A stretch of DNA of 64,000 nt, from the NCBI GenBank assembly GCA_964017065.1, contig OZ024786.1:14322242-14386241 (forward strand). Reading direction: 5' to 3'. Below the pieces are notes generated by a model, which made no database searches, had not been told where the DNA came from, and was given only the letters and a program-made list of their open reading frames with translations. Positions 21,001-34,039 of this stretch are shown here, in pieces. This DNA comes from Haliclona indistincta (taxonomy: Eukaryota > Porifera > Demospongiae > Haplosclerida > Chalinidae). Position 1 is the first letter of the stretch; the number at the start of each line of letters is the position of its first letter. The position numbers and the translations under genes were made by a program.

Positions 21001-22729
21001 CAATCGACGTGTTGTTGTGTTGATGTTAAAAAAGAAGGAGACTAGGCCAATGATGTATATCAAGTATCGTAGTTCAGTAATCAGACTTATAATGGACCTG
21101 CAGCATGAGCTGTGCCCAAATATGCAAACAACTCAATATCTGATCTGTCAAGACATTTTTAAAAATTCACCAATTGAAGAAGCATATCCTCCTGACAATG
21201 CACTTTTCCCTATGAAACATGTGGCTAGGTCTATGCTTACTGACAAACCTTACATTTTCAGCTGTGCTAAAAAAACTCATGAGCTATTTAGTACCAAAAG
21301 TGTATTAGAACATGAGCCATATTATTGCTTGAGAATTTCCTCTGTGTGCCAGCTGTTGGACAGCAAGAATGCTGATCAAACTGTCTCTCAGAGTCTCCTT
21401 GATGAAGTCAAGATCATTTTTCAACCACAAGAATTAGAGCTACAGACCCATTCTAGCCTGAGAAATTATATTGACAAATTGAGCATTTTTCCTGGTACCA
21501 ACCCAATTGTGAGTTTAAAATGAATTAAGCTATTATGTGCATAAATTATTTTAACCTTTGTGTCCAACTTATAGGCTGTATCAAAGTTGGACAGAAGGAC
21601 TATCCTAGCTGCTGCAGGTGTAGTATTACAAAACTAACTGTGACCGGCAATATTTTCATTTTGCACTTATAGATAAAGGACACAGCGTTGAAAGCAGAGT
21701 CATCATAGACTTGTCAAATATTCCAGAAGGTCAGATAGGTGAGAATATTTTATCACATAGCTATAGCACGTTAGGCACACTTTAAATTAGGTGAAGAGCA
21801 TCTGGTGAAATTGATGATAGTTTTAAACCCGATTGTGGAGTGGACTACTTTAGGTGACTGCTTGGGACTGAAGGTTCATTCTTTACGAAAGATTAAAGAA
21901 GAACAAAAAGAAAAAATTGAGAAATGCAAGAGAGAAATGTTGGTACATTGGCTAGAATCTTCAGAGAATTCCACAAAAGATCACTTGTATAAAAGCCTTT
22001 TGGAATTTAAATGTCTTCATCCCACAACTGATGTGAGTAATTAACCCTTGGCGCATTGCTTTGTCGTTCACTCACTCACACATTCGTTCATTCATGTCAC
22101 GACGATGTTTTTGTGAAATCTGTTCATTTGCTTAGCATTGTACCAGCTAACAATCATTGTCTATAATAGGTCATTTATGACAGAAGCAGTGCTTTTGTAG
22201 AGCCTACTCCAGATCCAGAAGGTACGTATAGTTAATCTGAACAAATCACTGTTGTTATCAATAGCTACAACATGTACAGTTCCAGATGCTGATGATGATC
22301 AACCTGAGAACAGCAAAACTGTCAAAGAAGATCACGTTCAAGAACAAAAATGTAATAACCAATCCACAATAGTAATTATCCTGCTAAATAATTGATCTTG
22401 TTTTAATTACTATAGTTACATCAGATTCTGATCAGCTATCTGTTACACGTCAACCTGTCAGACGTACTAGGCACAAAAGAACATTTCAACAATACCATCT
22501 AATTGGGAGCTGCTTACTTCTTGTTCTAGTGTTTGCTCTTGCAGCCATCTGGGTTTGGGTAACACAGATCCTCAATAATCATGAAGCACTTCTAAAAGAA
22601 GCCGAAGTGCCTTTAAAATGTGAGCTACTCCCAACCTGGACGTACACAGAAGATTGGCAGGAACTGCTAATATTACCATGGATACTATTATTTCTCGTAT
22701 TTACACTGTACTGCTTGAAAAAAAATTAA
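18029..22729 (+). CDS. Receptor gene A: ankyrin-Roc-COR-Death protein with two C-terminal membrane segments
   Basis: Seven phase-consistent exons (18029-21508, 21575-21617, 21673-21738, 21791-22032, 22170-22221, 22280-22351, 22416-22729) encode 1422 residues. Ankyrin repeats (about 14) fill residues 50-530 with the usual TPLHYASQNGHMDII pattern. A Roc-like GTPase follows: P-loop GNSSAGKTTL near 550, DLAGQAEYHSSH (G3) and VVGSHSD (G4). A COR-like region runs from about 740 (YYCHLLYSF) to 990. Residues about 1200-1275 form a Death domain (WTTLGDCLGL ... CKREMLVHWLES). The last exon has two hydrophobic segments, LIGSCLLLVLVFALAAIWVW near 1347 and LLILPWILLFLVFTLYCL near the end, so the protein may be membrane-tethered. 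DAPK1 is the closest familiar layout (ankyrin-Roc-COR-Death) but has a kinase. A role in cell-death or danger signalling is inferred only. Confidence 0.85.
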
Positions 22730-22996
22730 TTGGCATCTACTGAAAGTTGTGACAATCACTCATGCAGGTACAGCCATAATAATATTTTATTTGCAATACT
22801 GATCTACATGTATAATTCATCTATTATGCAGGCAGCTACGTAATAAGCTCAATACACAAACACTGATCATTATTATACACAATCATAATAAATATTATTA
22901 TATTCTCTGTTGTGCAACCAAGATAATCAGCATACCTTGTAAGTTTTAACAGGCATGCACTAGTGGGTATGAGCTAACTGTTGTAATTATCTACAG

Positions 22997-23035
22997 ACCG
23001 GCAATGGACTTTCCCGAGAGCTTATTCTCCTGGAC
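22997..23035 (+). other. Conserved 3' UTR hairpin motif, gene A copy
   Basis: After a CTACAG acceptor-like site comes ACCGGCAATGGACTTTCCC followed by GAGAGCTTATTCTCCTGGAC. Related copies lie downstream of genes B, C and E and at 47278. GAG and CTC can pair around a short loop. The function is unknown. Confidence 0.6.
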
Positions 23036-23766
23036 ACTTCATTTGACATTCTTTCATTATTTATTTCATATGACATTATTGTTGTAAAATCAATAATAGC
23101 TCCATTATAAATCATGCACTAATTTCACTGAATATATCTGTTTCTTCATGGACATAGAAATTAAGGCAGCACTGATGCTTAAATGCTGACTAGGCTATTT
23201 CATGCAGTAATGTTTGAAATCAAGTAGATTCACAATGCACCACACTGAGGCTTTTATCAATGAATATCGTTATACAATGCAATTAAGATGATAGTGCTGA
23301 CTCATTGTTGTCAGTATGAATTCCATTATTGTCAACTGCTAGCACCAGAGTCTGTAACTACAAATTGACTTAATCTGCTCATTTAAATTCTTTAAAGACG
23401 CATTATTAGGAAATTGTTACTTAGTTTCAGCCAAAGAAGCTCATCATGCAGACAGCTAGTACAAAATCAATTTGGTTTACAAACATGCAGTGCATCTGTT
23501 TGTCCTATGCTCACAGTGGATGCTGTTTTTAATGTGGATTTAATCAAGCTTACTTCATTGATAAGCTAATTGAGCTGTTCAGCATTTTCCTTCAAAAGAG
23601 ATCGTTGAATTGCTGGAAACACTCCCTGGATGATAGAAAATACCATTCTGGCTACAGCCAACCTGTGGTTAGGGTTACCATAGTTAGGATTCATACTATC
23701 AGAATGGAAAGAGAAGTAGACAACACTTCAACTGTGACACACAGTACTGTACATCTCACAGTACAT

Positions 23767-23918
23767 CTCACTCACTCACTCAGTCATTCACTCACTCACT
23801 CACTCACTCACCCTATCACTCACTCACTCACCCTATCACTCACTCACTCACTCACTCACTCACTCACTCACTCTCTCTCTCACTCACTCACTCACTCACT
23901 CACACTCACTCACTCACT
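23767..23918 (+). repeat. (ACTC)n repeat
   Basis: An ACTC array with interspersed CCCTAT variants, matching the array at 35.1 kb in flank and variant pattern. Confidence 0.95.
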
Positions 23919-25099
23919 TTCTTGAGCTTTGTGTCACTGTCTGTTTTCTCAAGTTTTGACTGTCAACCAAGTTCATGATACTGCCCTCAACCCTATAGCT
24001 TCTATTGCTGGTATAGATTATAGTTCCATTAGCCTTTGCAACATAGCTCATTTAAACATATCACAATCTCCTAAATGCATCCATATTTTCACAATTCTGT
24101 AGCAAATATCTATCACTCTGACTGGGTACGAGGCTACATGTACTTGTGTCAATTGGTGGTACATCAGTTACCTATGGTGTGATACAAGCTATGAGGTACA
24201 TATCTCATGGTAGAGCTATTGAAGTATGTGTGTGTGGTTCGAGTACAAAGCTAGGATGCAATGAATGCAGTGAAAGAGATAGGATCAATGTCAGTCATAT
24301 CTGACGAATTATTTTTGAGTAATTATATAGCATCAATGAATCTTGACAAGCTGCTTGTGTGCTTGACTAGCTAATGATGGAGGTGTTCAGTAATTTCTTC
24401 AAAATTGATTCAAAACCAGATACTGATAGTGGATGAGGTTAGGAATTATGTAATGCAGAAAAGAGCATAGTGAAAGATGAGACAGCTCAGTCTCCAACTG
24501 GGAGCATTCTTTTTTACAAAAATTCATTTATCAGCATTTGAATTTCTCTGATTTTCACGGAAGCTAATAAATTGTATTTCTTTGTGCTTCTATTAAATTT
24601 TCTCTAAAGAACATTAAGTGTGTGCAAGAGACATGTAACTGCATCATTGGGGCAATGGACTGTTTGTGCGGTATAGTGGTCCATTAATACAATATATTAT
24701 GTATATGCATGTTCGTCTCATGGTAGAATCCTTTAAATTTTGTGTGTGATCCAAGTACATGTACTAAGAAATAATGAATGTAGTGAAAGGATTTATTAGA
24801 TAAGATAAATTCCAGGAATTTTCTCACTGGTAAACAAATGCTTGTCACATGCATCTGATGAATTTTTATGCAAGTTGCAAATCAAAGCAGATTTTATAAT
24901 GAATGAATAAAAGATGCGAGCTGTCATTCAACTGGATGCACTCTGATACTAATTTAAATTTTAGTGACCAACAGATCTATCTTCAGAATTACGCAATGTA
25001 GTACATGTATAGTGAGCAACATAGCACACTTAACTCTTTAGTGGAGTACAGGCCGATATAAATAGATTTACTGCCATGACCAACACTATTCATTACCTG

Positions 25100-25660
25100 A
25101 TAGTGTTATTGTTGAGGAGGCAAGAACCCCATCAGATGAACAAAGCACAACTGAGAAAGATAACAAGAAAATAGCAGGAAAATACCAGATGATATGATAG
25201 GAAGACACAAATATACAGTGTAGCCCCTCTAAGGCAGACACCATCGAGACCAACAAAAATTGTCCATTATAGAGAGGGTGTCCTCTGATCTGGAGTTTAT
25301 TATACATTATGTGGGTTGAATTTGGGATTCAGTAAGTGTTCATTATAGAGGGATGAGGGGTATCCTCTAAGAGGGGTACCACTGTAGTGCTAGATATACA
25401 GAAACAGCACCACATCAACAGCAACTCAAACAGAAGAATTTCGTCAGCAATTGAAACAAACAGTTTCACTCGAAGCTTCTGACAAGCCAGATTAACTTGC
25501 TTCAGCTAAAAAGAATATAACTGCTTGACGTAGGTATAAAAGAGCGGAAAGCAGGTAAAGAATACCAGGAGGTGTCTAAAGATGGTCTTTTACTTGTAAT
25601 TGTTAATGATGCACTGTAGACAGTTGTAGTGAGTGGTAGATGTAGTGACTAGTTATGAAT
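25100..25660 (+). pseudogene. Decayed kinase terminal exon upstream of gene B
   Basis: The exon start (GAGGAGGCAAGAACCCCATC near 25115) and its middle part (ACAGTTTCACTCGAAGCTTC near 25458, then TTGACGTAGGTATAAAAGAG) match kinase exon 13405-13874. Stops and deletions break every frame, and a MITE sits between the two parts. It shows that the kinase tail was duplicated together with gene B. Confidence 0.75.
25214..25386 (+). mobile_element. TA-flanked MITE (173 bp)
   Basis: Begins TACAGTGTAGCCCCTCTAAG and ends CTAAGAGGGGTACCACTGTA, so the ends are inverted repeats. Interior words such as TTTGGGATTCAGTAAGTG recur in the copy at 36667 and in decayed copies at 14750 and 16540. The TA boundary and CAGTG ends suggest a Tc1/mariner-pogo relative; there is no transposase. 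Confidence 0.65.
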
Positions 25661-25886
25661 ATTGATGTAAGCATGACAGAAACAAGTTGTGTGTGGCATG
25701 GTTTATAAGGAATTTCAAGCATGCATGTGACAACAGTGAATATACTTATAATGCAGAATGAATCACATCACCTTATAGACATGTGACATGAAATTATAAT
25801 TTATGGCTATGAAACTATTGGTTTGCTCACAATCAACCCGCACTAGAATATTTCTCAATTAGACTGTTCTTGCATAGTTGTAGTTC

Positions 25887-28800
25887 ATGGCTGTGTCTCA
25901 GCTGGATCTAGAGCAGCAGTGTGTGACAGCATTCAAGCAAGGCAACCATGACCAGGCAGTACAACTACTACCACAACTACAGCAACCTGGTGATGTTACT
26001 ACTGAGTTTGAATACAATGTCAAAAGCTTACCACCAAACAAAGATGTGACACTTCTCCATCTTGCAGCTTATCATGGCTGGCTAGACATCATCAAGACTA
26101 TACAGCAACATATCTCAATGTATGATGTCAGAGACAGTGCAGGTCTCACTCCATTGCATTATGCTGCAGCTGCTACATCAGAGAATTGCTTAGAAATGAT
26201 AAATTACTTAATCAACACATTAGGCTGTAATCCCAATGCTAAAACCACAAAACGAAGAAGTCCACCATTACATATTGCTTGTCATCGTGGTAACTTAGAC
26301 ACAGCTAAATATTTTATAACAGAACAAAATTGTAACCCAAATGTTCAAGGTAGCGATGGATGGACACCACTACATTGGGCTTCACAAAATGGTCACATGA
26401 ACATAATCCAGTATCTAATTACTGAACAAAGTTGTGATCCAAACACTTCAGACAACAATGGCAATCTCCCACTACACATAGCTTGTCTTAATGAACACTT
26501 CATTGCTGTAAAATATTTCATTTCTGAGCAAAACTGTGATCCAAACAGTCGAGCTAACTATGGATCTACACCTCTTCACTATGCTTCTCAAAATGGTTAC
26601 ATGAACATCATCCAATACCTTATCACTGAAGAAGGTTGTGATCCAACAATTTCAAACAACTATGGTCTTCACCCATTACACATTGCTAGTTCTAGAGGCC
26701 ACTTGACCATAGTCCAATGCCTAATCAATGAATTTGGTTGTGACCCAACAACTCCAAGCAGCAAGCCAATATACAATGATTGTGCATGTATTGGTGGTCA
26801 TTTGGATAATACAAAATGTAATGGAATTGATCATGGATTCACTCCTCTACATTATGCTTCTCAAGGTGGCCATGTGAACATTATCCGATACCTAGTCAAT
26901 GAGCTAGGTTGTGACCCCTACACTAAAAGCTGCAATTATGGTACTCTTCCATTGCACATGGCATGCTTAGGTGGTCAACTAAGTGCTACAAAATATTTCA
27001 TTAAAGAACAAAAATTTAATCCAAACATTCAAAATCACCATGGTTACACACCTCTACATGTTGCTTCTCACCATGGTCACATGGACGTCATTTTATTCCT
27101 AATCAATGAAATAGATTGCAATCCCAACACTCGAACTACATGTAACATTGGCGGTCTACCATTGCACCTTGCTTGTCTTGGCGGTCAATTGAATGTTGTA
27201 AAATATTTCATCACCGAACAAAACTGCGACTCAGTCAAATATTGTCGAAATAAAAATGGATTTACACCTCTACATTATGCTTCTCAAGGTGGTCGCATGA
27301 ACGTCATCCAATATCTAATCACTGAACTAGGATGTGATCCAACAACTCCAGACAACTATGGCAGTCTTCCATTGCACATTGCTTGCCTCTATGGGCACTT
27401 GAGTGTTACAAAATATTTGATTACCAAGCAAAAATGCAATCCAAATAAACAAAAAAACAATAAAGGATATACACCACTACACTGTGCTACTGAACGTGGT
27501 CACATGACGATTATCCAATGTCTAATTTCTGAACTAGGTTGTGATCCAGCAACTCCAGATAATCATGGCAGTATTCCATTGCACATTGCTTGCCTCTATG
27601 GGCACTGGAATGTTACAAAATATTTGATTACCAAGCAAAAATGCAATCCAAATAAACAAAAAAACAATAAAGGATATACACCACTACACTGTGCTACTAA
27701 AGGTGGTCATATGAAAATTATCCAATGTCTAATTTCTGAACTAGGTTATGATCCAGCAATTCCAGATAACGATGGCAGTCTTCCATTGCACATTGCTAGT
27801 CTTAATGGTAACTTAAACGCTACAATATATTTCATCACTGAACAAAGCTTTGACTCAAATTGTCGAAATAAAAATGGATCAACACCTCTGCACTGTGCTA
27901 CTGAAGGTGGTCACATGGACATCATCCAATATTTATTAACTAATGTGAAAGGCTGTGACAGCTCAATTGTTGACAATGAGGGTAGAAATATTCTACACTT
28001 GGCTAGTTACTATGGACATCCTCAGATTGTGGAATGGCTGTTACATCTCGGTCAGTTTGATATAATGGCTACAGACAAGTTGGGACAAACCTGTATAGAT
28101 CTGGCTGGGTATAAAAATAAGAATCGATATGAGATGCTGGAATTGTTTGAACCATTTATAGAGTCATCAAAAGAATTTCCAATTCATACATTTAGTAAGA
28201 CTGTAATTGTGGGTAACAGTTCTGCAGGCAAGACCACTTTGGTTAAAGTCATTACTGAACGAGCTAGAGCTTACTTTTGGTCCAAATATGGCAATGTTGG
28301 TGAAGTGCAGCCGAATAGTGCTGGTATAGTCATGTCACAAGTCCAGAGTAAAGAAGCAGGAAAGATGGTACTGTATGACTTAGCAGGACAAGCTGAATAT
28401 CATTCCAGTCACTCTGCTGTCATGGAGACTGTGATGCATCAATCACCTGCCACATTCATCATTGTAGTAGACCTCAGGAATGCAAATCATAAGATAGTAC
28501 AGCAACTTCGCTACTGGCTTAACTTTATTGATAGCGTGACTTCTAAATGCAAAAATACATCTTGTCTTATAGTAGTCGGCAGCCATTCTGACATAGAAAA
28601 GGAACTTCAGAAAAAATCAATTCTTATTAATAAATTTGTGCGAAGAAGAGTGAAAATTCAAGAATTCCTAGGAATTTACACCATGGATTGTCGCAAGATT
28701 AACTCCACTAACACAAAAAATTTCATAAGTGTGCTTCATAAAAGTCATCAAACAATAGTTTCTAGAACACAGTCAATGAGCTACTATTGTCACTTACTTT

Positions 28801-31800
28801 ATAGTTTCTTCAAATCAAAGCCAGAAACGGCTGTTTTCACACTTTCTAATCTGATTAAATTGATACCAGTATCAATAAAGAAATTATCTCCAATCCAGTC
28901 AGAACAGCAATTCTTAGTCGAACTTCTTACTGCACTTAATGACAAAGGAATGATTATTTTTCTTAAAAACGAAAATGAATTAGATGCAAGCTGGATAGTG
29001 GTAGATATAGAAGCAGTACTTGAGAAGATAAATGGAATCTTATTTGCTCCCACAGACTTCTTAGAACACCAGGAAATTGCCAGCAATACTGGTATTGTGC
29101 GTTTATCTGCCCTTCAGCAACTTTTCCCTCAGTATAATATAGAGATGCTTACTGGCTTTCTAAAAACCCTTGATCTTTGCCATCATGTTTACCTTTCTGG
29201 TATCACAACAAATCTTCATAGCATTGGACAATCTACTGGGAAAAAGGAGCATTTGCTTTTCTTTCCATGTTTCTTAAGATATGAACCTAGCTTTTCAATT
29301 AGTGATGGATGTTATAGTTTTGGCTGGTGTCTATGCTGCAGAGAACCAGATTACCAGTTTTTCACCAGTCGATTCCTTCATGTTCTTCTTCTTCGCTTGG
29401 CGGACATGTCCACAGCTTCAAGTGATAGTGACACCAAATCTTCAAACTATGAAAGAGCCTGTGATGTCTGGAATAATGGTATTTGTTGGGATATTGAAGA
29501 AGGAATCACAACAGTAGTTGAGCTTCTTGACTTCAATCGACGTGTTGTAGTGTTGATGTCAATAAGTGAGGAAACTAGGCCAATGGAGTATATCAAGTAT
29601 CGCAGTTCAGTAATCAGACTTATACTTGACCTGCAGCATGAGCTGTGCCCAAATATGCAAACAACTCAATACCTGATCTGTCAAGCTATTTTTAGAAATT
29701 CTCCAATTGAAGAAACATATCCTCCTGACAATGCACTTTTCCCTTTGAAAAATGTGGCTAAGTCTATGTTTACTGACAAACCTTACATTTTCAGCTGTGC
29801 CAACAAATTCCACAAGCTATTCAGTACCAAGAGAGTATTAGAACATGAGCCATATTATCAGTTGAGAATTTCCTCTGTGTGCCAGCTGTTGGACAGCAAG
29901 AATTCTGATGAAAATGTCTCTCAGAGTCTCCTTGATGAAGTCAAGATCATTTGTCAAGCACAAGAATTAGAGCTACAGACCCATTCCGGACTGAGAAAAT
30001 ATATTAACGAATTGAGTATTTTTGCTGGTACCAATCCAATTGTGAGTTTAAAATGAATGAAGCTATTATGTGCATACAATTATTTAACCTTTGTGTCCGA
30101 ATTATAGCCGGACTGTATCGAAGTTGGACAGAAGCACTATCCTAGCTGCTGCAGGTATTATAATAATAACTCTGATAATAATAATTTCCTTAACACTTAT
30201 AATTTTACAAACTATTATAGAAAAAGGACACAGCGTTGAAAGCAAAGTAATCATAGATCTGTCAAATATTCCAGATGGTCAGATAGGTGAGAATATTTTT
30301 ATCACATAGCTGTAGCACTTTAGACACACTTTAAATTAGATGAAGAGCATCTGGTGAAATTGATGATAGCTTTAAACCCGATTGTGGAGTGGACTACTTT
30401 AGGTGACTGCTTGGGACTGAAGGTTCATTCATTACGAAAGATTGAAGAAGAACAAAGAGAAAAAATTGAAAGATGCAAGAGAGAAATGTTGGTACATTGG
30501 CTAGAATCTTCAAAAGATTCCACAAAAGATCACTTGTATAAAAGCCTTTTGGAATTTAAACATCTTCATCCCACAATTGATGTGAGTAATTAACTCACAG
30601 ATAGTGCATTGCTCTTTCGTTCAATCATTCATTCATTCATTCATTCGTGTATGTCAAGCCGAGGGTTTTGTGAATTCTGCTCATTGGCTTAGCATTGTAC
30701 CTGTTAACTATCATTATCTATAATAGGTCATTTTTGATAGAAGAAGTGCTTTTGTAGAGACTACTTTGGTTTCAGAAGGTAAAGAAAATTAAAAAGATTT
30801 CTATCGAAATCAGAAGGATGTAGGGTTGTGAAATCTACCACTGGTTCACAATGTAAACTAACAAGGAACAAGCATGGAATGGTAACACGATTGACTTGCT
30901 AACAGACCATAGATCCCTACATCAGTGGCTGCTTTGGCTGACCTACTTGTTGACTGCTAACACCTGACGTGCATTCAGCTTGTGTACAGCCACTGATGTA
31001 GGGATCTATGGTCTGTTAGCAAGTCAATCGTGTTACCATTCCATGCTTGTTCCTTGTTAGTTTACATTGTGAACCAGTGGTAGATTTCACAACCCTACAT
31101 CCTTCTGATTTCGATAGAAATCTTTTCAATTTTCTTGTTTGTGTCCTTTTTACTTTTTTAGTGAAGTGCAGTTCAATTAATTATCATGGACGTACTGAGC
31201 AGTCTTTGTTCCACCATTGTTTAGTTTCTTGTTGTTGATGGCTTTTCTTTATTTTAAACTTGTAGCAAAAAATAATTGTTATGCTATACTATCAGCTCGC
31301 CTACGCATGTATGCATGCAGTGCATACGAGCCCCGCCCACACTAGTTTGTTGACCTGTATTGTACGGCGGTTATAATTTATATCTGGCAAGCGCAGAATG
31401 GTGATCCTATAGCTTGCTGTTCTTCGAAGACTCCATACAGATATGTGTTCTCCGTGAACAATACGGCGTGGAGATATTCAAGCTAGTGCTTGGTCACGTG
31501 CCCTAACCACTGCTTGGTCACGTGCGTATTGCGCAATCACATTAATGGCGTCTATTAGGGAGGCACGGTAGTGCCTCCCTATGTAGGGTTGAACGAGAAA
31601 ACAAGATGGCGGCTACATACAATGTATTAGCGTTCAAACGCTGATATTTCGCCTGGTGAAGAATTTTATTCGTCCAAAGACGCTTAGATCTGCTCTCTGG
31701 CGTTGCCCCATCTTACAGTAGCAAGGAGATTGCTCGAAATTGTTACTAAAGTGACGAACCTGGAAACAGTGAAAATCGACTTTCGTCATCTTCGTTTTCT

Positions 31801-33445
31801 TCTTTTTCTTTCTTTCTTTCTTTCTTTCTTCCACTCGCCTAGCGCCTTTACGTGAGCAATGCCGAGACCAAAACACCCACGAACAGTCGTGAAATTCTCC
31901 TGGCATGTGCCTTTTGAACTTAGTTTTTAGCGAAACGGCGATATAAATTCCGCGATTTCTCGATCGTGATCCATTGTCAGCTAAGTGTTAGACGCCATTA
32001 TTGTGATTGCGCAATACGCACGTGACCAAGCAGTGGTTAGTGCACGTGACCAAGCACTAGCTTGAGTATCTCCGCGCCGTATGAATCACGGAGAACACAT
32101 ATCTGTCTGGAGTCTTCGAAGAACGGCATGCTATAGGATCACCATTCTGTTCTTGCCTGATAATTATAACCACCGTATAGCTATAGGTCTACAAACTAGT
32201 GTGGGCGGGGCTCGTATGGCATTCATGTATGCATGTATGCGTAGGCGAGCTGATAAAATAGCATAACAATTATTTTTTGCTACTTAAATTGTTAATAATA
32301 AAGAAAAGCCATCAACAACAGGAAAACTAAACCAATGGTGGAAACAAAGATGGCTCAGCACGTGCAATGAACTGCGCTGCACTAAAAAGGGACACAAACA
32401 AGAAAATTAAAAAGATTTCTATCGAAATCAAAAGGATGTAGGGTTGTGAAATCTACCACTGGTTCACAATGTTAACTAACAAGCATGGAATGGTAACACG
32501 ATTGACTTGGTAACAAACCATAGATCCCTACATCAGTGGCTGTGCACAAGCTGAATGCACGAGCAACTAGGTTAACCACAGCAGCCGCTGATGTAGGGAT
32601 CTATGGTTTGTTACCAAGTCAATCGTGTTACCATTCCATGCTTGTTAGTTAACATTGTGAACCAGTGGTAGATTTCACAACCCTACATCCTTTTGATTTC
32701 GATAGAAATCTTTTTAATTTTCTTGTTAAACACTTACCTGACAATGGATCACGATCGAGAAATCGCGGAATTTAAATCGCCGTTTCGCTAAAAACTAAGT
32801 TCAAAAGGCACATGCCAGGAGAATTTCACGACTGTTCGTGGGTGTTTTGGTCTCGTCACTGCTCGCGTAAAGGCGCTAGGCGAGTTGAAGAAAGAAGAAG
32901 AAGAAGAAAACGAAGATGACGAAAGTCGATTTTCACCGTTTCCAGGTTCGTCACTTTAGTAACAATTTCGAGCAATCTCCTTTCTACTGTAAGATGGGGC
33001 AACGCCGGAGAGCAGATCTAAGTGTCTTTGGACGTATAAAATTCATCACCAGGCGAAATATCGGCGTTTGAACGCTAATACATTGTATGTAGCCGCCATC
33101 TTGTTTTCTCGTTCAACCCTACATAGGGAGGCACTACCGTGCCTCCCTAATGTATAGCTAATCTGAACAAATCATTGTTGTTACATATCAATAGCTACAG
33201 TTTTAGTTACTGATGATGATCAACCTGAGACCAGCAAAGCTGTCAAAGAAGATCATGATCAAGAGCAAAAATGTAATAACCAGTCCACTTAATAATTATC
33301 CTGATAAATAATCGATCTTGTTTCAGTAAACACCCAAGAAGAACTGGTGTTGCTACCATGGATACTAATATTATTTCTTTTATATCCACTGTACTGCTGG
33401 TTTAAAAATGATGAATCACAGACGAAGACATTCAAAAATGACTAG
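25887..33445 (+). CDS. Receptor gene B: ankyrin-Roc-COR-Death protein with one C-terminal membrane segment
   Basis: Exons 25887-30041, 30124-30154, 30221-30286, 30340-30581, 30727-30778, 33201-33272 and 33327-33445 are all in phase and give 1578 residues. About 20 ankyrin repeats fill residues 50-750. Roc-like motifs are intact: GNSSAGKTTL near 775, DLAGQAEYHSSH and VVGSHSD. COR-like residues run from about 965, and the Death domain is near 1420-1500 (VEWTTLGDCLGL). The last exon encodes ELVLLPWILILFLLYPLYCW, a probable membrane anchor; the other membrane segment of gene A has been lost. The 2.4-kb intron at 30779-33200 contains a fold-back element absent from the equivalent 58-bp intron of gene A. 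The start ATGGCTGTGTCTCAGCTGG matches that of gene C. The second exon boundary is the least certain, because the paralogous acceptor has a 4-nt insertion and I used a downstream AG. Confidence 0.82.
30783..31136. repeat. Hairpin block H1
   Basis: Arms of about 147 bases, from GAAAATTAAAAAGATTTCTA to ACATCAGTGGCTG, are inverted around a loop of about 55 bases that includes GTGCATTCAGCTTGTG. H2 at 32400-32727 is the same hairpin in the opposite orientation, judged from the loop sequence. Confidence 0.85.
30783..33150. mobile_element. Composite fold-back insertion in an intron of gene B
   Basis: Compared with the same intron in gene A, about 2.37 kb has been inserted between GAAGGTAA and GTATAGCTAATCTG. 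It consists of blocks in the order H1 (30783-31136), B (31137-31551), C (31552-31990), B' (31991-32399), H2 (32400-32727), C' (32728-33150). B and B' are inverted copies, C and C' are inverted copies, and H1 and H2 are each hairpins. No long open frame is seen, so it is non-autonomous. The C and C' ends carry AGGGAGGCAC and GTGCCTCCCT, a 10-bp-arm terminal hairpin. Confidence 0.8.
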
Positions 33446-33668
33446 GCATCACACAGCTCTCATCTATCATCTAGGTAAAATTATAATACCCATATTCCAC
33501 TTTAAATTTCTTCTTGTTCATCATGCAGGCACCTTGAATACACAACTATATAGCAATCATATCACTATGATTTCTCTGATAGTGAAACAAAGATTATACG
33601 TATCAGAATATCCCATATGCATGTATGTGTTTGACAGGCATGCATTATGTGACTCTTTATTTCTACAG

Positions 33669-33708
33669 ACCGGTAATGGACTTTTCTGAGAGCTTATTCT
33701 CCTGGACA
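33669..33708 (+). other. Conserved 3' UTR hairpin motif, gene B copy
   Basis: Follows TTCTACAG and reads ACCGGTAATGGACTTTTCTG then AGAGCTTATTCTCCTGGACA. It is nearly the same as the gene A copy. Confidence 0.6.
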
Positions 33709-33951
33709 ATTCTTTAGACATAGTTATACTTTATTTATTTCATTTACAAATGTATAAAAAAATATTATCTCACCAATTCATGATCAGATAATAATTCAGA
33801 GAACACCTGTTTGTTATTGACTGTATGTGGTTCGTTTAAATGCTGACTAAGCTATTTCATGCACCAAATAAAAATGATCAATGTTTAATATAAATTCATG
33901 ATGCACTACACTGACTCTTCTATCAATGAATTTCGTTACACGTTGACAGTG

Positions 33952-33999
33952 CTGGTGATAGACCAACCTTTGCTGACCTGTCGACCTCAGGGTCGACTG
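33952..33999 (+). pseudogene. Relic of kinase exon 7
   Basis: GATAGACCAACCTTTGCTGA followed by a GGTCGACTG donor and GTGAGTTCAAT matches the end of the kinase exon at 11922-11997 and its intron start, including the (ACTC)n array downstream. It shows that the duplicated segment reached at least back to kinase exon 7. Confidence 0.8.
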
Positions 34000-34039
34000 G
34001 TGAGTTCAATCATTACTATTCTATAAAATACGTGCAATA

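Larger units (their letters stand above)
22730..25886. other. Intergenic region between genes A and B
   Basis: No gene is supported. In order it holds the A 3' UTR with a shared hairpin motif, about 700 bases of AT-rich DNA also present after gene B (TGAATATCGTTATACAATGC at 23262 recurs near 34561), an (ACTC)n array, a copy of the kinase-tail 3' flank near 24120, and the decayed kinase terminal exon split by a MITE. The same order recurs at 33446-37271. Confidence 0.7.
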
